Shown: in pieces, positions 8,813 to 18,505 of the stretch
Numbering within the stretch: position 1 is the stretch's first letter
Layout: the number at the start of each line of letters is the position of its first letter
Origin: CAWDMN01 sp963803155
GTDB taxonomy: Bacteria > Acidobacteriota > Terriglobia > Versatilivoradales > Versatilivoraceae
NCBI GenBank assembly: GCA_963803155.1
Contig: CAWDMN010000076.1
Coordinates: forward strand, 1 to 56,942
Direction: 5' to 3'
DNA: 56,942 bases
The notes under the pieces: model-generated
The model's database searches: none
Told to the model about the DNA's origin: nothing
What the model saw: the letters and a program-made list of their open reading frames with translations, nothing else
Position numbers and translations under genes: made by a program

Positions 8813-11665
8813 GGTGATCTTGCCGACGTCGGCGATGGCGTCTCGGGCATTGACGCACAGGTTGGCCAGGATCTGGTCGATCTGGGACGGGTCCACCTTG
8901 ACCGGCCACAGATTCTCCGCTCGGCTGCCAGTTGAGATGATGTCCTCGCCGATGAGGCGTTGCAGCATCTTGAGCATGCCCGCCACGGTCTCGTTCAGGT
9001 CCAGCACCTTGGGCGCGACGGTCTGCTTGCGGGCAAAGGCCAGCAGTTGCCGGGTAAGGTCGGCGGAGCGGCTGGCCGCCTTGTGGATTTCCTCCAGGTC
9101 GGCATGGAGCGGATGCGCCGGATCCACCTGGTCCAGAGCCATTTCCGCATGCCCGAGGATCACCCCCAGCATGTTGTTGAAATCATGCGCCACGCCGCCC
9201 GCCAGGCGGCCCACCGATTCCATCTTCTGTGCCTGCAGGAGCTGGGCTTCGAGTTTGGCCTTCTCTTCCTCGGCTTGTTTGCGCTCGGTAATGTCGCGCA
9301 TAAAAACAACCAGCTTTCCCTGGGCTCCTTCCAAGCGGTTAACACTTGCTTCAATGTCAATAACTTTGCCATCCTTGCGCACGTGCTTGGTGTCGAAGCG
9401 GGCATAACCTGTCTCCATAATCCGCTGAATTCGCGCTCTAATTACATCATCAGTATCTATCGCCTCAATATCTTTTATGCTCATCTTAAGTATTTCCCCA
9501 CGGCTATAGCCGATCATCCGGCAATAAGCATCATTGGTGTCGAGAAATCGCCCAGCCATATCGACAAGATAATAGCCATCTATCGTCGTGCGAAGAATTG
9601 TCGCAACTTCCTCCTCAATCCGCTTGCGTTCGGAGATGTCAGTATTCAAACCGATCATACGGAGGGGCCTTCCCTCTTCGTCACGAAGCACGAGCCCGTT
9701 CGCCTTGATGTGGACCACCGTTCCATCCGGGCGCCGGACACGAAATTCCGTGTCAAATTCCTGCTCCCCGCGCAAGGCAGCCTGGCATTCTTCGATCGCC
9801 CTGGAAGAATCCTCAGCGTGCAGTCCCTGCTCCCAGGCTTCAATCCCTTCCGTGAAATTCTCCCGCGTGAGCCCGTAAAGTTCGAGCATCCGGTCGTCCC
9901 AAATCATTTTGTTCGTCTGGAGGTTCCAATCCCAAACCCCAGCCTTGGCGGAAGCCGTGGCCAGGCGAAGGCGTCCGGAAATTTCACGGAGCTTTTCCTC
10001 AGCTTGTTTGCGTTCGGTGATCACGTCGAACACGGCGACAAAATATTCGCGTTCCGGGCTATATACCGAAATCCAGAACCACATCTGCAAGGCTTCGACG
10101 AACATCTCGAAACGTTCGGGTTGGCCGGTTAAGGCAACTCGGCCGTAGATCTCAATAAGCCGCGGATCAGCCTCCCGGATGCCGGGAATAACGTCGGAGA
10201 CTTTTCTGCCGACGACGTTCTTCAGTCCGGTTAGCGACTCAAAGGCATCATTGACGGCGAGGTAGATGAAGTCCTGGGGTTTTCCCTCTTCGAACAGCAT
10301 CCGGCAATAGGCAAAGCCGTTCAACATGTTCTCGAACAAGGAACGATAGAGTCTCTCGTTCCTGCGCAGCGCCTCCTCGGCCTGCTTGCGCTCAGTGATG
10401 TCGTGCACGTTGGTTAGGAAGTACGCCCCCCTTTGGTCCCGAACCATTCGTACGTGTACCTCTCCCCAGACGACCTTTCCGTCCTTCCTAACATAGCGTT
10501 TCTGGAATTGTGCGAAGTCGAGTTCGTTGCGGAGGATGGACTGAATCTCTCCTGCGCCTACCGTGCGATCCTCGGGAAAAGTGACATCGAGAAATGTTCT
10601 GCCAGTCAGTTCGCTCTCTCTGTAACCGAGAAACCGACAGAACGTCTCGTTGCACCGCTGGAAGCGAAAGTCCGCGCCGACCATTACGACCCCGACGGGG
10701 GAATGCGTGAACAGGCGCCTGAAGAGCTCTTCGTTCTGGCACAGCCCCTCCTCGGCCTGCTTGCGCGCGGTGATATCCTCAAGGGTGGCCATGGTGCGCA
10801 GGGGCTGCCCGGCGGCGTCGCGGATGACCGTCATGTTCACACTCACCCAAACCACGGTGCCGTCTTTGCGAATGTAGCGTTTTTCCAGCCGGTAGTTGGG
10901 CGCCTCGCCGCGCACGACGCGCTGGTATGCCTCCCAGTCCCGCTCGCGGTCTTCCGGATGAGTGATGTCAGGAACACGCAGCGCGAGCATTTCCTCGGCG
11001 GTATAGCCGGTGATGTCGCACATCTTCTGGTTCACGCGCACCCATTGTCCTGTGTGTGGATCGGCCTGGGCGATGCCAATGGAGGCTAACTCAAACATGG
11101 CCTGGAACTGCTTTTCGCTCTCTTCAATCTTCCGCCTTGCCTCGATCGCTCTGAGATTCTTCAGCCCTGTTCCTGATATGACCTCGATCAATCCCCTGAC
11201 GAAGAACAAATAGCTGTTCAATTTTTCCTGAGTCCACACCGGCACTCTGCTGACTGCTTCAAGGTAAGCCCTTTCGTCGAATCCATATCTTTTGGCCTGC
11301 GTTCTGAAGAATTCCAGATCCGGTTCTTCCAGGAAGAACTGGCCGGTGAAAAAATTGCCCAGGTGCACGCCATCGATGATGATTGGCGTGGCATTATCGA
11401 CCAGCCCGTGTGGGCAGCGATAGCTGACGGCGGGATTGGCTTCGGCAAGATGGCTCAGAATGTATTGATCGCTCTTGATGCAATCCTTCTCGCATTCCTT
11501 GTTCTGCCGGTGAAACTTCGCGCAAATGTCTTGCCACCCCGTGGCGGTCAGGATATTGCCGTCATTGTCTATGATTGCCGACGGAAAAGAATAGATCTCG
11601 TTGAGCCTGTCCTGGAGCGCTTGGAACTGCTCCACATCTATCAGATCTTGAAGCTTGTATTTCAT
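8723..11665 (-). CDS. PocR/multi-PAS hybrid sensor histidine kinase (3' end broken)
   Basis: Long cytoplasmic sensor kinase with no membrane segment. Residues 1 to about 165 form a PocR ligand-binding domain (YKLQDLIDVEQFQALQD, with the Cys-rich NKECEKDC and YRCPHGL stretches). Five PAS domains follow at about 190-310, 315-435, 437-560, 560-690 and 690-815, most closing with the PAC signature DITERKQAEE. The HisKA domain has the H box GGVAHDFNNML, followed by the N box (NLCVNARDAI). The frame then goes wrong after ITIETGN, and the remaining ATPase motifs and a receiver domain lie downstream in other frames down to 8093. The intact gene would be about 8093-11665, close to 1190 residues. GAGGA precedes the ATG. 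PocR domains often bind small hydrocarbon derivatives; the signal and the partner regulator are not evident here. Confidence 0.85.
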   Translation of the reverse strand: MKYKLQDLIDVEQFQALQDRLNEIYSFPSAIIDNDGNILTATGWQDICAKFHRQNKECEKDCIKSDQYILSHLAEANPAVSYRCPHGLVDNATPIIIDGVHLGNFFTGQFFLEEPDLEFFRTQAKRYGFDERAYLEAVSRVPVWTQEKLNSYLFFVRGLIEVISGTGLKNLRAIEARRKIEESEKQFQAMFELASIGIAQADPHTGQWVRVNQKMCDITGYTAEEMLALRVPDITHPEDRERDWEAYQRVVRGEAPNYRLEKRYIRKDGTVVWVSVNMTVIRDAAGQPLRTMATLEDITARKQAEEGLCQNEELFRRLFTHSPVGVVMVGADFRFQRCNETFCRFLGYRESELTGRTFLDVTFPEDRTVGAGEIQSILRNELDFAQFQKRYVRKDGKVVWGEVHVRMVRDQRGAYFLTNVHDITERKQAEEALRRNERLYRSLFENMLNGFAYCRMLFEEGKPQDFIYLAVNDAFESLTGLKNVVGRKVSDVIPGIREADPRLIEIYGRVALTGQPERFEMFVEALQMWFWISVYSPEREYFVAVFDVITERKQAEEKLREISGRLRLATASAKAGVWDWNLQTNKMIWDDRMLELYGLTRENFTEGIEAWEQGLHAEDSSRAIEECQAALRGEQEFDTEFRVRRPDGTVVHIKANGLVLRDEEGRPLRMIGLNTDISERKRIEEEVATILRTTIDGYYLVDMAGRFLDTNDAYCRMIGYSRGEILKMSIKDIEAIDTDDVIRARIQRIMETGYARFDTKHVRKDGKVIDIEASVNRLEGAQGKLVVFMRDITERKQAEEEKAKLEAQLLQAQKMESVGRLAGGVAHDFNNMLGVILGHAEMALDQVDPAHPLHADLEEIHKAASRSADLTRQLLAFARKQTVAPKVLDLNETVAGMLKMLQRLIGEDIISTGSRAENLWPVKVDPSQIDQILANLCVNARDAIADVGKITIETGNKQHRRGLLRRSRGFRARGVCDCWP

Positions 11666-11923
11666 GATTCTTCCTCAGACTGATCTTTTGGATTTTGCCC
11701 GCGCGTCTCTGGCTTGATAGGCGCTGGGCCCTTGTCATAATTTAGCCAGAAACAGTCATCGCACGGAATCGTATGGCCTTGCCCCTCGATTACCGTGCGT
11801 TGAAACAACTTGCTTGCCACCTGCAATTGCCCGAGCCTTAATTTGGATCATCAGCGGCATTTTATGCCAAATCGTCGGCATGGAAAATAGAGTTTTTCTC
11901 ACTTCTACCGGCAACTGCAATCC

Positions 11924-12125
11924 GGGTGTAATTTAAAGTGGGACAGGATCGAGAGTTTGCCAAGGGAAGGGATGTACGGGAGGACAAGCCGCCTGTGTGT
12001 GACATCTCTACCCACCCCGGTTCGGCAAGCGGAGTCCGCCTTGGCGGAAGCCTCACCCTCCCGGCTATTGCTCAGTTCAACCGATCTGCGCGAATGGTTC
12101 ACCCGGTCGCACTTTGAATTACCCC
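11924..12125. repeat. MITE-like element with 20-bp ends, copy 1
   Basis: About 200 bp with imperfect terminal inverted repeats: GGGTGTAATTTAAAGTGGGA at the left and, read on the other strand, GGGGTAATTCAAAGTGCGAC at the right. The right half carries GGCTATTGCTCAGTTCA and CCGATCTGCGCG, which recur in altered form at 16560-16610. The inner part has a GAAGCCTCACCCTCCC tract related to the palindromes at 16483 and 18506. It occupies much of the 588-bp gene-free stretch 11666-12253; nothing else is recognisable there. Confidence 0.6.
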
Positions 12126-12253
12126 CCTGCAATCCCCTTGTCTTTTGGGATTTCTTTCTATAGATTCATTTTGCAGGTCAGCGCCGCCCAATTGGATTGG
12201 TCCCTCCGGATTTTCTTTAAGAGATGGCGCGCTCGAAATCTCCAGGATGATCG

Positions 12254-13261
12254 ATGATGCAAAGGCTTGACTTGGATTACATCCGCGGACTCGCTGTTTC
12301 CATTCTTGTATTGTTTTTCCCCCTTTTTATTTTTGTCCCGGATTCATTGTGCCAGGACAGCGACCATGATGGCATCTCCGATGTCTTGGAACAGGGATTA
12401 CTGATCAAGTTTGCCCCTCGTTTTCTTATGAGCGACAAGGAGTGTGATGGATTGCCCGCCGAGTTTCAGCCTGGCGCAGCTGAACCAATTGTTCTGGAAA
12501 AGAATGGGACTATTTATGGCCAGGTATTCCAAATCGCGCCTTCGGGCAGGCTAGGTGAATTCTTTGAAATCCATTATTATCATCTCTGGGGTCGCGATTG
12601 CGGGCAAACGGGCCATGATCTCGACGCGGAGCATGTTTCGGCCCTGATCCACTCCCGCACGGCTTCGGACCCGATTTCTGCCTGGAGAGCGGTTTACTGG
12701 TACGCCGCTGCCCACGAGGATACGATTTGCGAGGCCAGCCATTTTGCGCGGGGCGCCGCCGTCGGTGGGGAACAGCAAGGCCCGGTAGTCTGGATTTCAG
12801 AAGGGAAGCACGCCTCTTTCCTAAGCCAGGAAATATGCCGCGGGGGTTGTGGGGGAGACGATTGTTCTCAGATGCTTTCCATGCCCATGGCCAAACTCCT
12901 GAATCTCGGCGAGCCTTCGGCTGCCATGAATGGGGCCCTTTGGTTTACCTCGGCTCGATGGCCCTTGTTAAAGAAAATGGGGACCGATTTCCCAGAATCC
13001 CGGCTGGCTGAAATTGACTCTTCCGCCGCGAATATCATCACCAGAGTCAATGGATCGCCCGCTCCTGTTCAAGCCATGGTACATGCGGGCGGATCCACCG
13101 CCAGTGCGCTTTCCGCAGCCGATCGAAAAACGGATCTGGCACTTTCCGCGGCCGATTCCAACACCTCCAACGCAGCCGGCAAGTCCGCCGCCACAGTCGG
13201 CAGATTTCTCAAACGCGCCATCCGGGCGGTTGGAGGAGTATTCTTCGGCAGAGGCAAATAA
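12254..13261 (+). CDS. Secreted protein with Ca-binding-like motif and NPP1/Vps62-like core
   Basis: 335 residues, exported: a hydrophobic segment at about residues 12-30 is followed by QDSDHDGISDVLE (residues 34-46), a thrombospondin type-3/EF-hand-like calcium motif. The core has GHDLDAEHVSALIHS, AVYWYAAAHED and VVWISEGKHASF, which together resemble the Asp/Glu-His lined core of NPP1-like and Vps62-like proteins. The C-terminal 80 residues are Ala/Ser-rich and of low complexity. No enzyme function can be assigned. No strong ribosome binding site is seen before the ATG at 12254; the next ATG, one codon on, would also serve. The glycosidase gene begins 77 bp after its stop. Confidence 0.55.
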   Translation: MMQRLDLDYIRGLAVSILVLFFPLFIFVPDSLCQDSDHDGISDVLEQGLLIKFAPRFLMSDKECDGLPAEFQPGAAEPIVLEKNGTIYGQVFQIAPSGRLGEFFEIHYYHLWGRDCGQTGHDLDAEHVSALIHSRTASDPISAWRAVYWYAAAHEDTICEASHFARGAAVGGEQQGPVVWISEGKHASFLSQEICRGGCGGDDCSQMLSMPMAKLLNLGEPSAAMNGALWFTSARWPLLKKMGTDFPESRLAEIDSSAANIITRVNGSPAPVQAMVHAGGSTASALSAADRKTDLALSAADSNTSNAAGKSAATVGRFLKRAIRAVGGVFFGRGK

Positions 13262-13337
13262 CGACATCACCGGGCAGGAAGGCGAGACCGAGAATACAAT
13301 CAATACGTTTCTGGCTCAGCCAGGCAAGGAGCATAGC

Positions 13338-14858
13338 ATGAGATTCCTCAAGTATTTTCTGTCGGTGGGAGTGGTTTTGTCTGGAATGACATCGTATGGC
13401 CAAGTGCGGCTGCGGGTGGATACCGCGAAAATCGAGCATGAAATGAAGGGAGGGATTGGGGCTTCCTGGCATGCCATTGACAAAACCGGACCCTACAAAA
13501 ATTCCGATTACGAATACCCATTACATGATAAAACCCCCTGGGGCAGCGCGTTTGGCGGCAATCCGCCGGTCAAGGAGGAACGATTGTGGCGGCAGATTGG
13601 ACAGCATGCCAGTTGGCTGGGATTGGATTGGGTTCGCGTGGAATTGGCGCAGCGAATGTATGAACCCGCCAGAGGGAAATTTGATTGGGATAATGAGGAA
13701 ATGCAGGCGCTTTACCGGATCCTCGAATGGGCCGAAAAAAATGGAGCGGATGTTTTCCTGCAACAGATGTGGGGGGAAGTGGGGTGGAACGCCCTTCCGG
13801 GAGTGCATCCGCTCTTGAGCGCACCCAGCTCGTTGCCTGATTTTGCCGATGGGTTGGCCACCTTGGCCGATTACCTGATCAACAAAAAAGGATTCAAATG
13901 CATCCATTGGATTTGTATCACCAATGAACCGCCCGGCGGCACCTGGGGCTATTGGTGGGGGAACGGTTCACAGCCTTGTGTTCCTCTTGGCGCCGCGTTT
14001 AAGGCGGTCCGGGAGGCTTTGGATCAGCGGGGATTGAATTTGCCGGTATCGGGGCCGGATTGGACAGACCTGCCGCCTTTCGATTCCACCAAGCTGGATT
14101 TCGATCCATTCCTAGGAGCCTATGATATTCACTCCTACCAAGGTGTAAATGCCAAAGCTCAGGAAACCCTGGCGGAGTGGGCCAACTGGGCGCACTCCCA
14201 CAATAAACCATTTTTTCTGAGTGAAATGGGGAACATGCAATTGGGATGGGGCGGGAAAAACCCCGGCCCGCGGACTTTTGCGGCGGTTCTTTCGAATGCC
14301 GAAACCATCATCCGGGGGCTCCGGGCAGGAGTGGATGGCTTCAACCGCTGGAGCTTCACCAATCGCGGCGATCTGGATGGGCAATGGCAATTGCTCCGCA
14401 CTTGGGACATGGACAAAAAGGTTTACTTTTCTGAAGTGACGCCTGAACCGGTGGCTTATTATGGATTCGGCATGGTGACTCGGTTCCTGCCCAAACACTC
14501 CAGCCGTCTGCACGACGAAATCGATTCCTCCGGGGCAAAGGAGGCGGCGAAGTTGTTGACCGTGTCGCTGAAAACTCCCGGGGGCAATTTTACTACCTAT
14601 CTTTTGAACCTGGAAAATAAGGCGGTGGAAGTGGCCACGCAATACATCAATTTGGAAAAGCCCCTCAAAATCCAGATCTATCAAGCGACCGAAGAAGCTT
14701 TGTCAAAGCCTGAATACCGAATGGAGCCCGCAAAAACTCTTTCGCTGACGAGCCAGGAAAGCGGGATCAAGGAGACTCTTCCCCCCCGCAGCCTCACCGT
14801 CCTGACCTCTTATGCTCTCAAGCATGCCGATGATGGCATGATTTGGGAAAAACCATAA
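13338..14858 (+). CDS. Secreted clan-A glycoside hydrolase
   Basis: 507 residues from the ATG at 13338, which has AAGGAG seven bases upstream; the frame is open further up but only over the tail of the previous gene. A signal peptide ends near SYGQ (residue 21). The fold is a TIM barrel of the GH5/GH30/GH39 kind: LDWVRVELAQRMYEPARGKFDW, a KCIHWICITNEPPGG strand with the probable acid/base Glu197, and NKPFFLSEMGNM with the probable nucleophile Glu296. A beta-rich tail of about 120 residues follows. It should cleave a polysaccharide or glycoside outside the cytoplasm by a retaining mechanism. The substrate is not evident, and family placement would need a profile search. Confidence 0.8.
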   Translation: MRFLKYFLSVGVVLSGMTSYGQVRLRVDTAKIEHEMKGGIGASWHAIDKTGPYKNSDYEYPLHDKTPWGSAFGGNPPVKEERLWRQIGQHASWLGLDWVRVELAQRMYEPARGKFDWDNEEMQALYRILEWAEKNGADVFLQQMWGEVGWNALPGVHPLLSAPSSLPDFADGLATLADYLINKKGFKCIHWICITNEPPGGTWGYWWGNGSQPCVPLGAAFKAVREALDQRGLNLPVSGPDWTDLPPFDSTKLDFDPFLGAYDIHSYQGVNAKAQETLAEWANWAHSHNKPFFLSEMGNMQLGWGGKNPGPRTFAAVLSNAETIIRGLRAGVDGFNRWSFTNRGDLDGQWQLLRTWDMDKKVYFSEVTPEPVAYYGFGMVTRFLPKHSSRLHDEIDSSGAKEAAKLLTVSLKTPGGNFTTYLLNLENKAVEVATQYINLEKPLKIQIYQATEEALSKPEYRMEPAKTLSLTSQESGIKETLPPRSLTVLTSYALKHADDGMIWEKP

Positions 14859-15193
14859 AAAACCGTGGTGCCGATTCCATGTGGATTCATGGGATTGGGT
14901 ACGTACAGCTCATGATCCCTTGGAGATTTTGCATTTTTTCCCGCGAAGCAAGCGATGCGGGTGTTTAGACTGAGATGCGCGGTAAAAGAGGCCTCGCGTT
15001 CCGGGCTATACTCCCGTATCCCTTTGTGGTGGTTGATGAAGGCTGAGGACTAATAGAGTTCAAACTCCTGGAATGGTCGGGCACGGCCCACTGCAAGCGG
15101 TGATGGATCGCGGCACTCCCCAAAGTGATTCGTGCCATTAAGAAGGGAACTCCGGGGGATGAGCTTTTCAACGGAACGGGTCCTGCTCAAACC
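14859..15193. other. Gene-free stretch between glycosidase and kinase genes
   Basis: 335 bp between two converging genes. A minus-strand frame of 68 codons (15171 down to 14965) has no known domain and no ribosome binding site. No clear terminator hairpin with a T run is seen after either gene. Confidence 0.4.
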
Positions 15194-16444
15194 TCATTTC
15201 CCCGAGTTAATGATCGAATCGATCAAATTCACGGGACCGAAACCTCCCGCTTTGGTTATGAGCAAGAGACTTCGGTCTCCATAATGGATTTTCGATATAG
15301 GGATCCCTTCAAAGAGTTCTCCAAGCGGATGAATGGTAGCAATCCCCAGGGCCTCCAAGACTGCTTGAGCCGTGTCCCCGCCGCAAATGCCGAGCACGTC
15401 AGGGAATTCCTCTAGGAAGATCTCCGCGACTACTTCACCCAGGCTCTGGCTAATGAGCGGGCTGATTGTAACCGGAGGTGAGGATGAAGCCATCCCTTTT
15501 TGCATTGAAGATGGCCCCGCCAGGATGAGGTGCTTTTTTTCTCTCAATTGCATAGCCAGTATCTTTGCGAAACCCCGGGGAGAAAATTTGGGGAGAGAGT
15601 TCCAGGGCTCCAAAAAAAAAGGAGGAAGAGAGGCCACGATTGTCCCTTTTTTTGCCGCATCCTCGATTTGGTCTTGAGATCGGGGATTCGGGCTGCCGCA
15701 GATCCAAAGTAATTTTCCGGCGGATTGGACCTCGATGAATGAGGAAGGAGGGTTTCCGAGAGCCTCCACGGTGGCTCCCAGAAAAGCCGCTGGCCCTGCC
15801 CAGAGCCAAGGCGGCGGAACAGAGGTTACAGCTCTGGCTAGTTCCTCCAATTCGTCATCAGTCTCAGCATCGCAGACAAGTACATTCCCCGCCACACAGC
15901 TTTCCAAAATTGTGCTGAGATGGTGCGCTTTTCGGACCAGCGTCACCGGGATGGAAGATTGCTGGGAGAGCAGTTGTGGAATGGAACTGGTGTTCAGCGA
16001 GCGAGAAGACTCCCTTCCGAATTCGGTTTCAGAAATGGGGACACCATCCAGGCAGAGAATCCCATCGCGGCAGGTCCTGCCCAACCGAGGATATGCCGGG
16101 ACATAGATTATCGGAGACTCAGGCGCAAAACCGGAGAGGGCTTCCAGTTCGCCGCCTAGATTCCCGCGCAAAGTCGAATCGGTTTTTTTGTAGATACATG
16201 AGACCGGCGGTTCAAAGCGCCGGGCCAGTTGTGCGGCAATGACTTCAGCCGCGGATTTTGGCTCAAGACGGCGGGTATCGCAATTGAGCACCACCGGAAG
16301 GGGGCAAGCCGAATGATCTGGAGAGGAAGAACCGGGGCGGATTTGGATGGGAGCGGGAATGCCTCGTCGTGCCAGTTGAGCGCCGCACTCTGCGGCCCCA
16401 GTCAAATCGTCAGCCAGAACCAGGAATTGTTTGAAATCGGCCAT
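15194..16444 (-). CDS. Four-carbon acid sugar kinase family protein (DUF1537)
   Basis: 416 residues from the ATG at 16444. This start is chosen because MADFKQFLVLADDLTGAAECG is the standard N-terminus of the family; the open frame upstream runs into a palindromic repeat. Key motifs are ADDLTGA (substrate side), YKKTDSTLRGN and the C-terminal nucleotide-binding GICGGDTAQAVLEALG. Family members phosphorylate four-carbon sugar acids such as 3-oxo-tetronate or D-threonate in sugar-acid breakdown, in the cytoplasm. The usual partners (aldolase, PdxA2-like or OtnC-like) are not adjacent; the next gene on the same strand, 650 bp upstream, is a LarA-like protein. No good ribosome binding site is visible before the start. 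Confidence 0.85.
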   Translation of the reverse strand: MADFKQFLVLADDLTGAAECGAQLARRGIPAPIQIRPGSSSPDHSACPLPVVLNCDTRRLEPKSAAEVIAAQLARRFEPPVSCIYKKTDSTLRGNLGGELEALSGFAPESPIIYVPAYPRLGRTCRDGILCLDGVPISETEFGRESSRSLNTSSIPQLLSQQSSIPVTLVRKAHHLSTILESCVAGNVLVCDAETDDELEELARAVTSVPPPWLWAGPAAFLGATVEALGNPPSSFIEVQSAGKLLWICGSPNPRSQDQIEDAAKKGTIVASLPPFFLEPWNSLPKFSPRGFAKILAMQLREKKHLILAGPSSMQKGMASSSPPVTISPLISQSLGEVVAEIFLEEFPDVLGICGGDTAQAVLEALGIATIHPLGELFEGIPISKIHYGDRSLLLITKAGGFGPVNLIDSIINSGK

Positions 16445-16482
16445 TTTGAATCTGATAAATGTTAGCCAGGGGATAAAATGCT

Positions 16483-16642
16483 CGGGAGGGCGAACCTCCC
16501 GCCAAGGCGAACTCTGCCGGCGAGCCGTTCGACCGATCTCCCTCCGGCTAGACGGCTGGGCGAGAGCCTCGTTCTTCCGATTATTGCTCAGGTCAGCCGA
16601 TTTGGGCGACCGGGCCATAGTGCCGCATTCTGAATTGCACCC
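16483..16642. repeat. Palindromic repeat, GGGAGGGCGA type
   Basis: Begins CGGGAGGGCGAACCTCCCG, has an inverted counterpart GGGCGAGAGCCTCG near 16550, and continues with CGATTATTGCTCAGGTCA and TCTGAATTGCACCC. The right part matches the right half of the element at 11924-12125, including its end (GGGTGCAATTC read in reverse). The left half matches the palindrome at 18506-18597. So it looks like a hybrid or truncated copy; its left terminal repeat is not seen. It sits just upstream of the sugar-acid kinase start. Confidence 0.5.
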
Positions 16643-16720
16643 TATTTATTCCAAGGAGCGTTCAAGATGAGACTAATCCATCCACGATTGATTTGAAGTA
16701 TAAACTCATCATACAGGTTC

Positions 16721-16796
16721 CCGCTCGCACTTCGACAAGCTCAGTACGAGCGGAGGTTGGAATGCCGCTCATCCTGAGCCTGTCGAAGGATGAGCG
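16721..16796. repeat. Paired palindrome, CTTCGACAAGCTCAG type
   Basis: Two hairpin-forming units in tandem: CGCTCGCACTTCGACAAG with CTCAGTACGAGCG, then CCGCTCATCCTGAGCC with TGTCGAAGGATGAGCG. The TTCGACAAGCTCAG / CTGAGCCTGTCGAA core is a short palindromic sequence seen between genes in many unrelated bacterial genomes. It may act as a bidirectional mRNA end or be a relic of a small mobile unit. Confidence 0.55.
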
Positions 16797-16907
16797 AAAT
16801 CAGGGGATGGACTCCCTGTGGTGGATCGAAGCAACACACTCATCATGAAAGCTCATTGGAATTAGAGTCCTTGTATAAAAGCATGATATTGAGCTGCGAG
16901 ACATGAC

Positions 16908-16977
16908 CATCCTTGTAGGGCGTTTTTGTAAAACGCCGGGGAAGCAGCCCTGGCGGTTGCAACCGCCCTACAGGATG
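16908..16977. repeat. Palindromic repeat, TGTAGGGCG type
   Basis: Ends are CATCCTTGTAGGGCG and CGCCCTACAGGATG, inverted to each other, with inner arms GTTTTTGTAAAACGCC and GGCGGTTGCAACCGCC. This makes a nested hairpin in the 656-bp gene-free stretch 16445-17100. About 50 bp upstream is TTAGAGTCCTTGTATAAAA, which occurs again as TTAGAGTCTTTGTATAAAA near 40750. Confidence 0.5.
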
Positions 16978-17100
16978 TGCCGCCTTTTCCGGTCTTCTCA
17001 TTATTTGCCGAAAACGGACTCTATTTAAAAAGTGGGCTCAACTCTTTCGATGTGTCAGTGTAGAATGTTGAGCCAAAAGAACGGAAATGATTGACCGGGC

Positions 17101-18342
17101 CTAAAAATGCGATAGGGTGCCGTTCGCGTCAAAAACCGGTTCCACGGAGCCGAGGACTTCAATGTCATGCCGCGCCTGAATTTCCCGCAACACAGGTGCG
17201 GAAACCTGCAGTTCATCGAGATGAAGAGTGTTTTGAATCCGGATGATTTTAGCCTGCTCCAGTTGCAGGGGGTCACAGCCCCGCAACGCTATCTCAATAG
17301 CCCGACGGTCGGTCTCCGCAATCAAAGGAATCTTGGCTCTCTCCAGGAATCCACTGGTGACCATGTTGAGGTAGGTCGGCTTGAAATCAATTTTGTCGTA
17401 CAAGTTTCGGGTCATAATGTCGGCCAGCCCCATTCCAGTGGCATTGCCATGGGTGCCAGCGGAAAGGTCACGGATGATGATGATGCGAATTCGGGGGGAA
17501 AGCGGCTCTGGTTCGCCGGGAATCTTTAGGCGTCCGATCACGTTGGTATCCAATCCCACACCGCTTATATCCTTGCCGATCTCGTCGATAATCAGGAGAT
17601 CAAACTCTTCCAGCGGGAAATCGGGCATGCCGGCGCGCGCCAATTCCAGCAGTGCAGGCTCCTGCTCGTAGATTTTATTTTTAGGGATGGCTTGGATGCG
17701 GCAAATTTCATCCCGCGCATTTTCCACGATCGCGATTCCAAACAATACATTATTCACCCGAAGACTTTGACGGGCCACTAGGAAGATCCCTTCCCGCAGT
17801 CCCTTGGCGCCGAGTCGATGCATCTGCATGGCTTGATGTTGTTTGCCCAATCCTATGACACTCATCTTCAGAAGGCCGCTCTCATGGGAACCGTGAAAAT
17901 CGGTGTGCGGTTTGATCCGGTTGATCAGGATCGTGGCATCGGCGGCGGCGGCATGCTTGTCATAGAATATTTTATAAGGCAGCTCACCTTGAGGGAGTTC
18001 CACCACCTCCATTGAAGAGTGCACGGGGGCTCCTACATTTTCTTCGGTGATACCGTATCCCGTGAGAATTTCCCGCTGCCCTTCAGCCGTGGCGCCGCCG
18101 TGGCTTCCCATGGCAGGCACGATAAAGGAGGAACAGGATTGATCTTTTACCCATGCCACGACTTCCCGGACAACGATTTGCAAATTCTGGATTCCGCGAC
18201 TGCCCACCGCCAAAGCGATGCGGGAACCGGGCTTGGCGAGTCCCGCCATGGAAGCCAGTTGGCGGCGAACCTCCCCAGCGACATCCTTGAGGCCATTTGA
18301 AGGAAACAGCCGCTTGACACGGGTCATTTTCAATTCACTCAT
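17101..18342 (-). CDS. LarA-like protein (DUF2088, lactate racemase domain)
   Basis: 413 residues matching the DUF2088/LarA superfamily, whose best-known member is the nickel-pincer lactate racemase; other members racemise or epimerise different hydroxyacids. Visible motifs: VPAMGSHGGATAEGQ, then ILINRIKPHTDFHGSHESGLLKMSVIGLGKQ with the His residues expected at the active site, and RDLSAGTHGNATGMGLADI. LarB/LarC/LarE-like cofactor genes are absent here, so metal dependence cannot be judged. The ATG at 18342 has GGAGG about twelve bases upstream. A four-carbon acid sugar kinase lies downstream on the same strand, so a shared role in sugar-acid or hydroxyacid use is plausible. Confidence 0.8.
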   Translation of the reverse strand: MSELKMTRVKRLFPSNGLKDVAGEVRRQLASMAGLAKPGSRIALAVGSRGIQNLQIVVREVVAWVKDQSCSSFIVPAMGSHGGATAEGQREILTGYGITEENVGAPVHSSMEVVELPQGELPYKIFYDKHAAAADATILINRIKPHTDFHGSHESGLLKMSVIGLGKQHQAMQMHRLGAKGLREGIFLVARQSLRVNNVLFGIAIVENARDEICRIQAIPKNKIYEQEPALLELARAGMPDFPLEEFDLLIIDEIGKDISGVGLDTNVIGRLKIPGEPEPLSPRIRIIIIRDLSAGTHGNATGMGLADIMTRNLYDKIDFKPTYLNMVTSGFLERAKIPLIAETDRRAIEIALRGCDPLQLEQAKIIRIQNTLHLDELQVSAPVLREIQARHDIEVLGSVEPVFDANGTLSHF

Positions 18343-18505
18343 GACAAAGATTCACCCTCCTGATTGAGTGCATCTGGACTTTCATTCCTCTCTCCCAAGA
18401 TATCACACCTGAACAGGCATGTTAAAGTTTTGAAGGAAAGGGAAATGCCATTCAAAACGTGACGAGTGAACAAATCGAGCTGACCAGTCGAAATGAGTCA
18501 CAACT

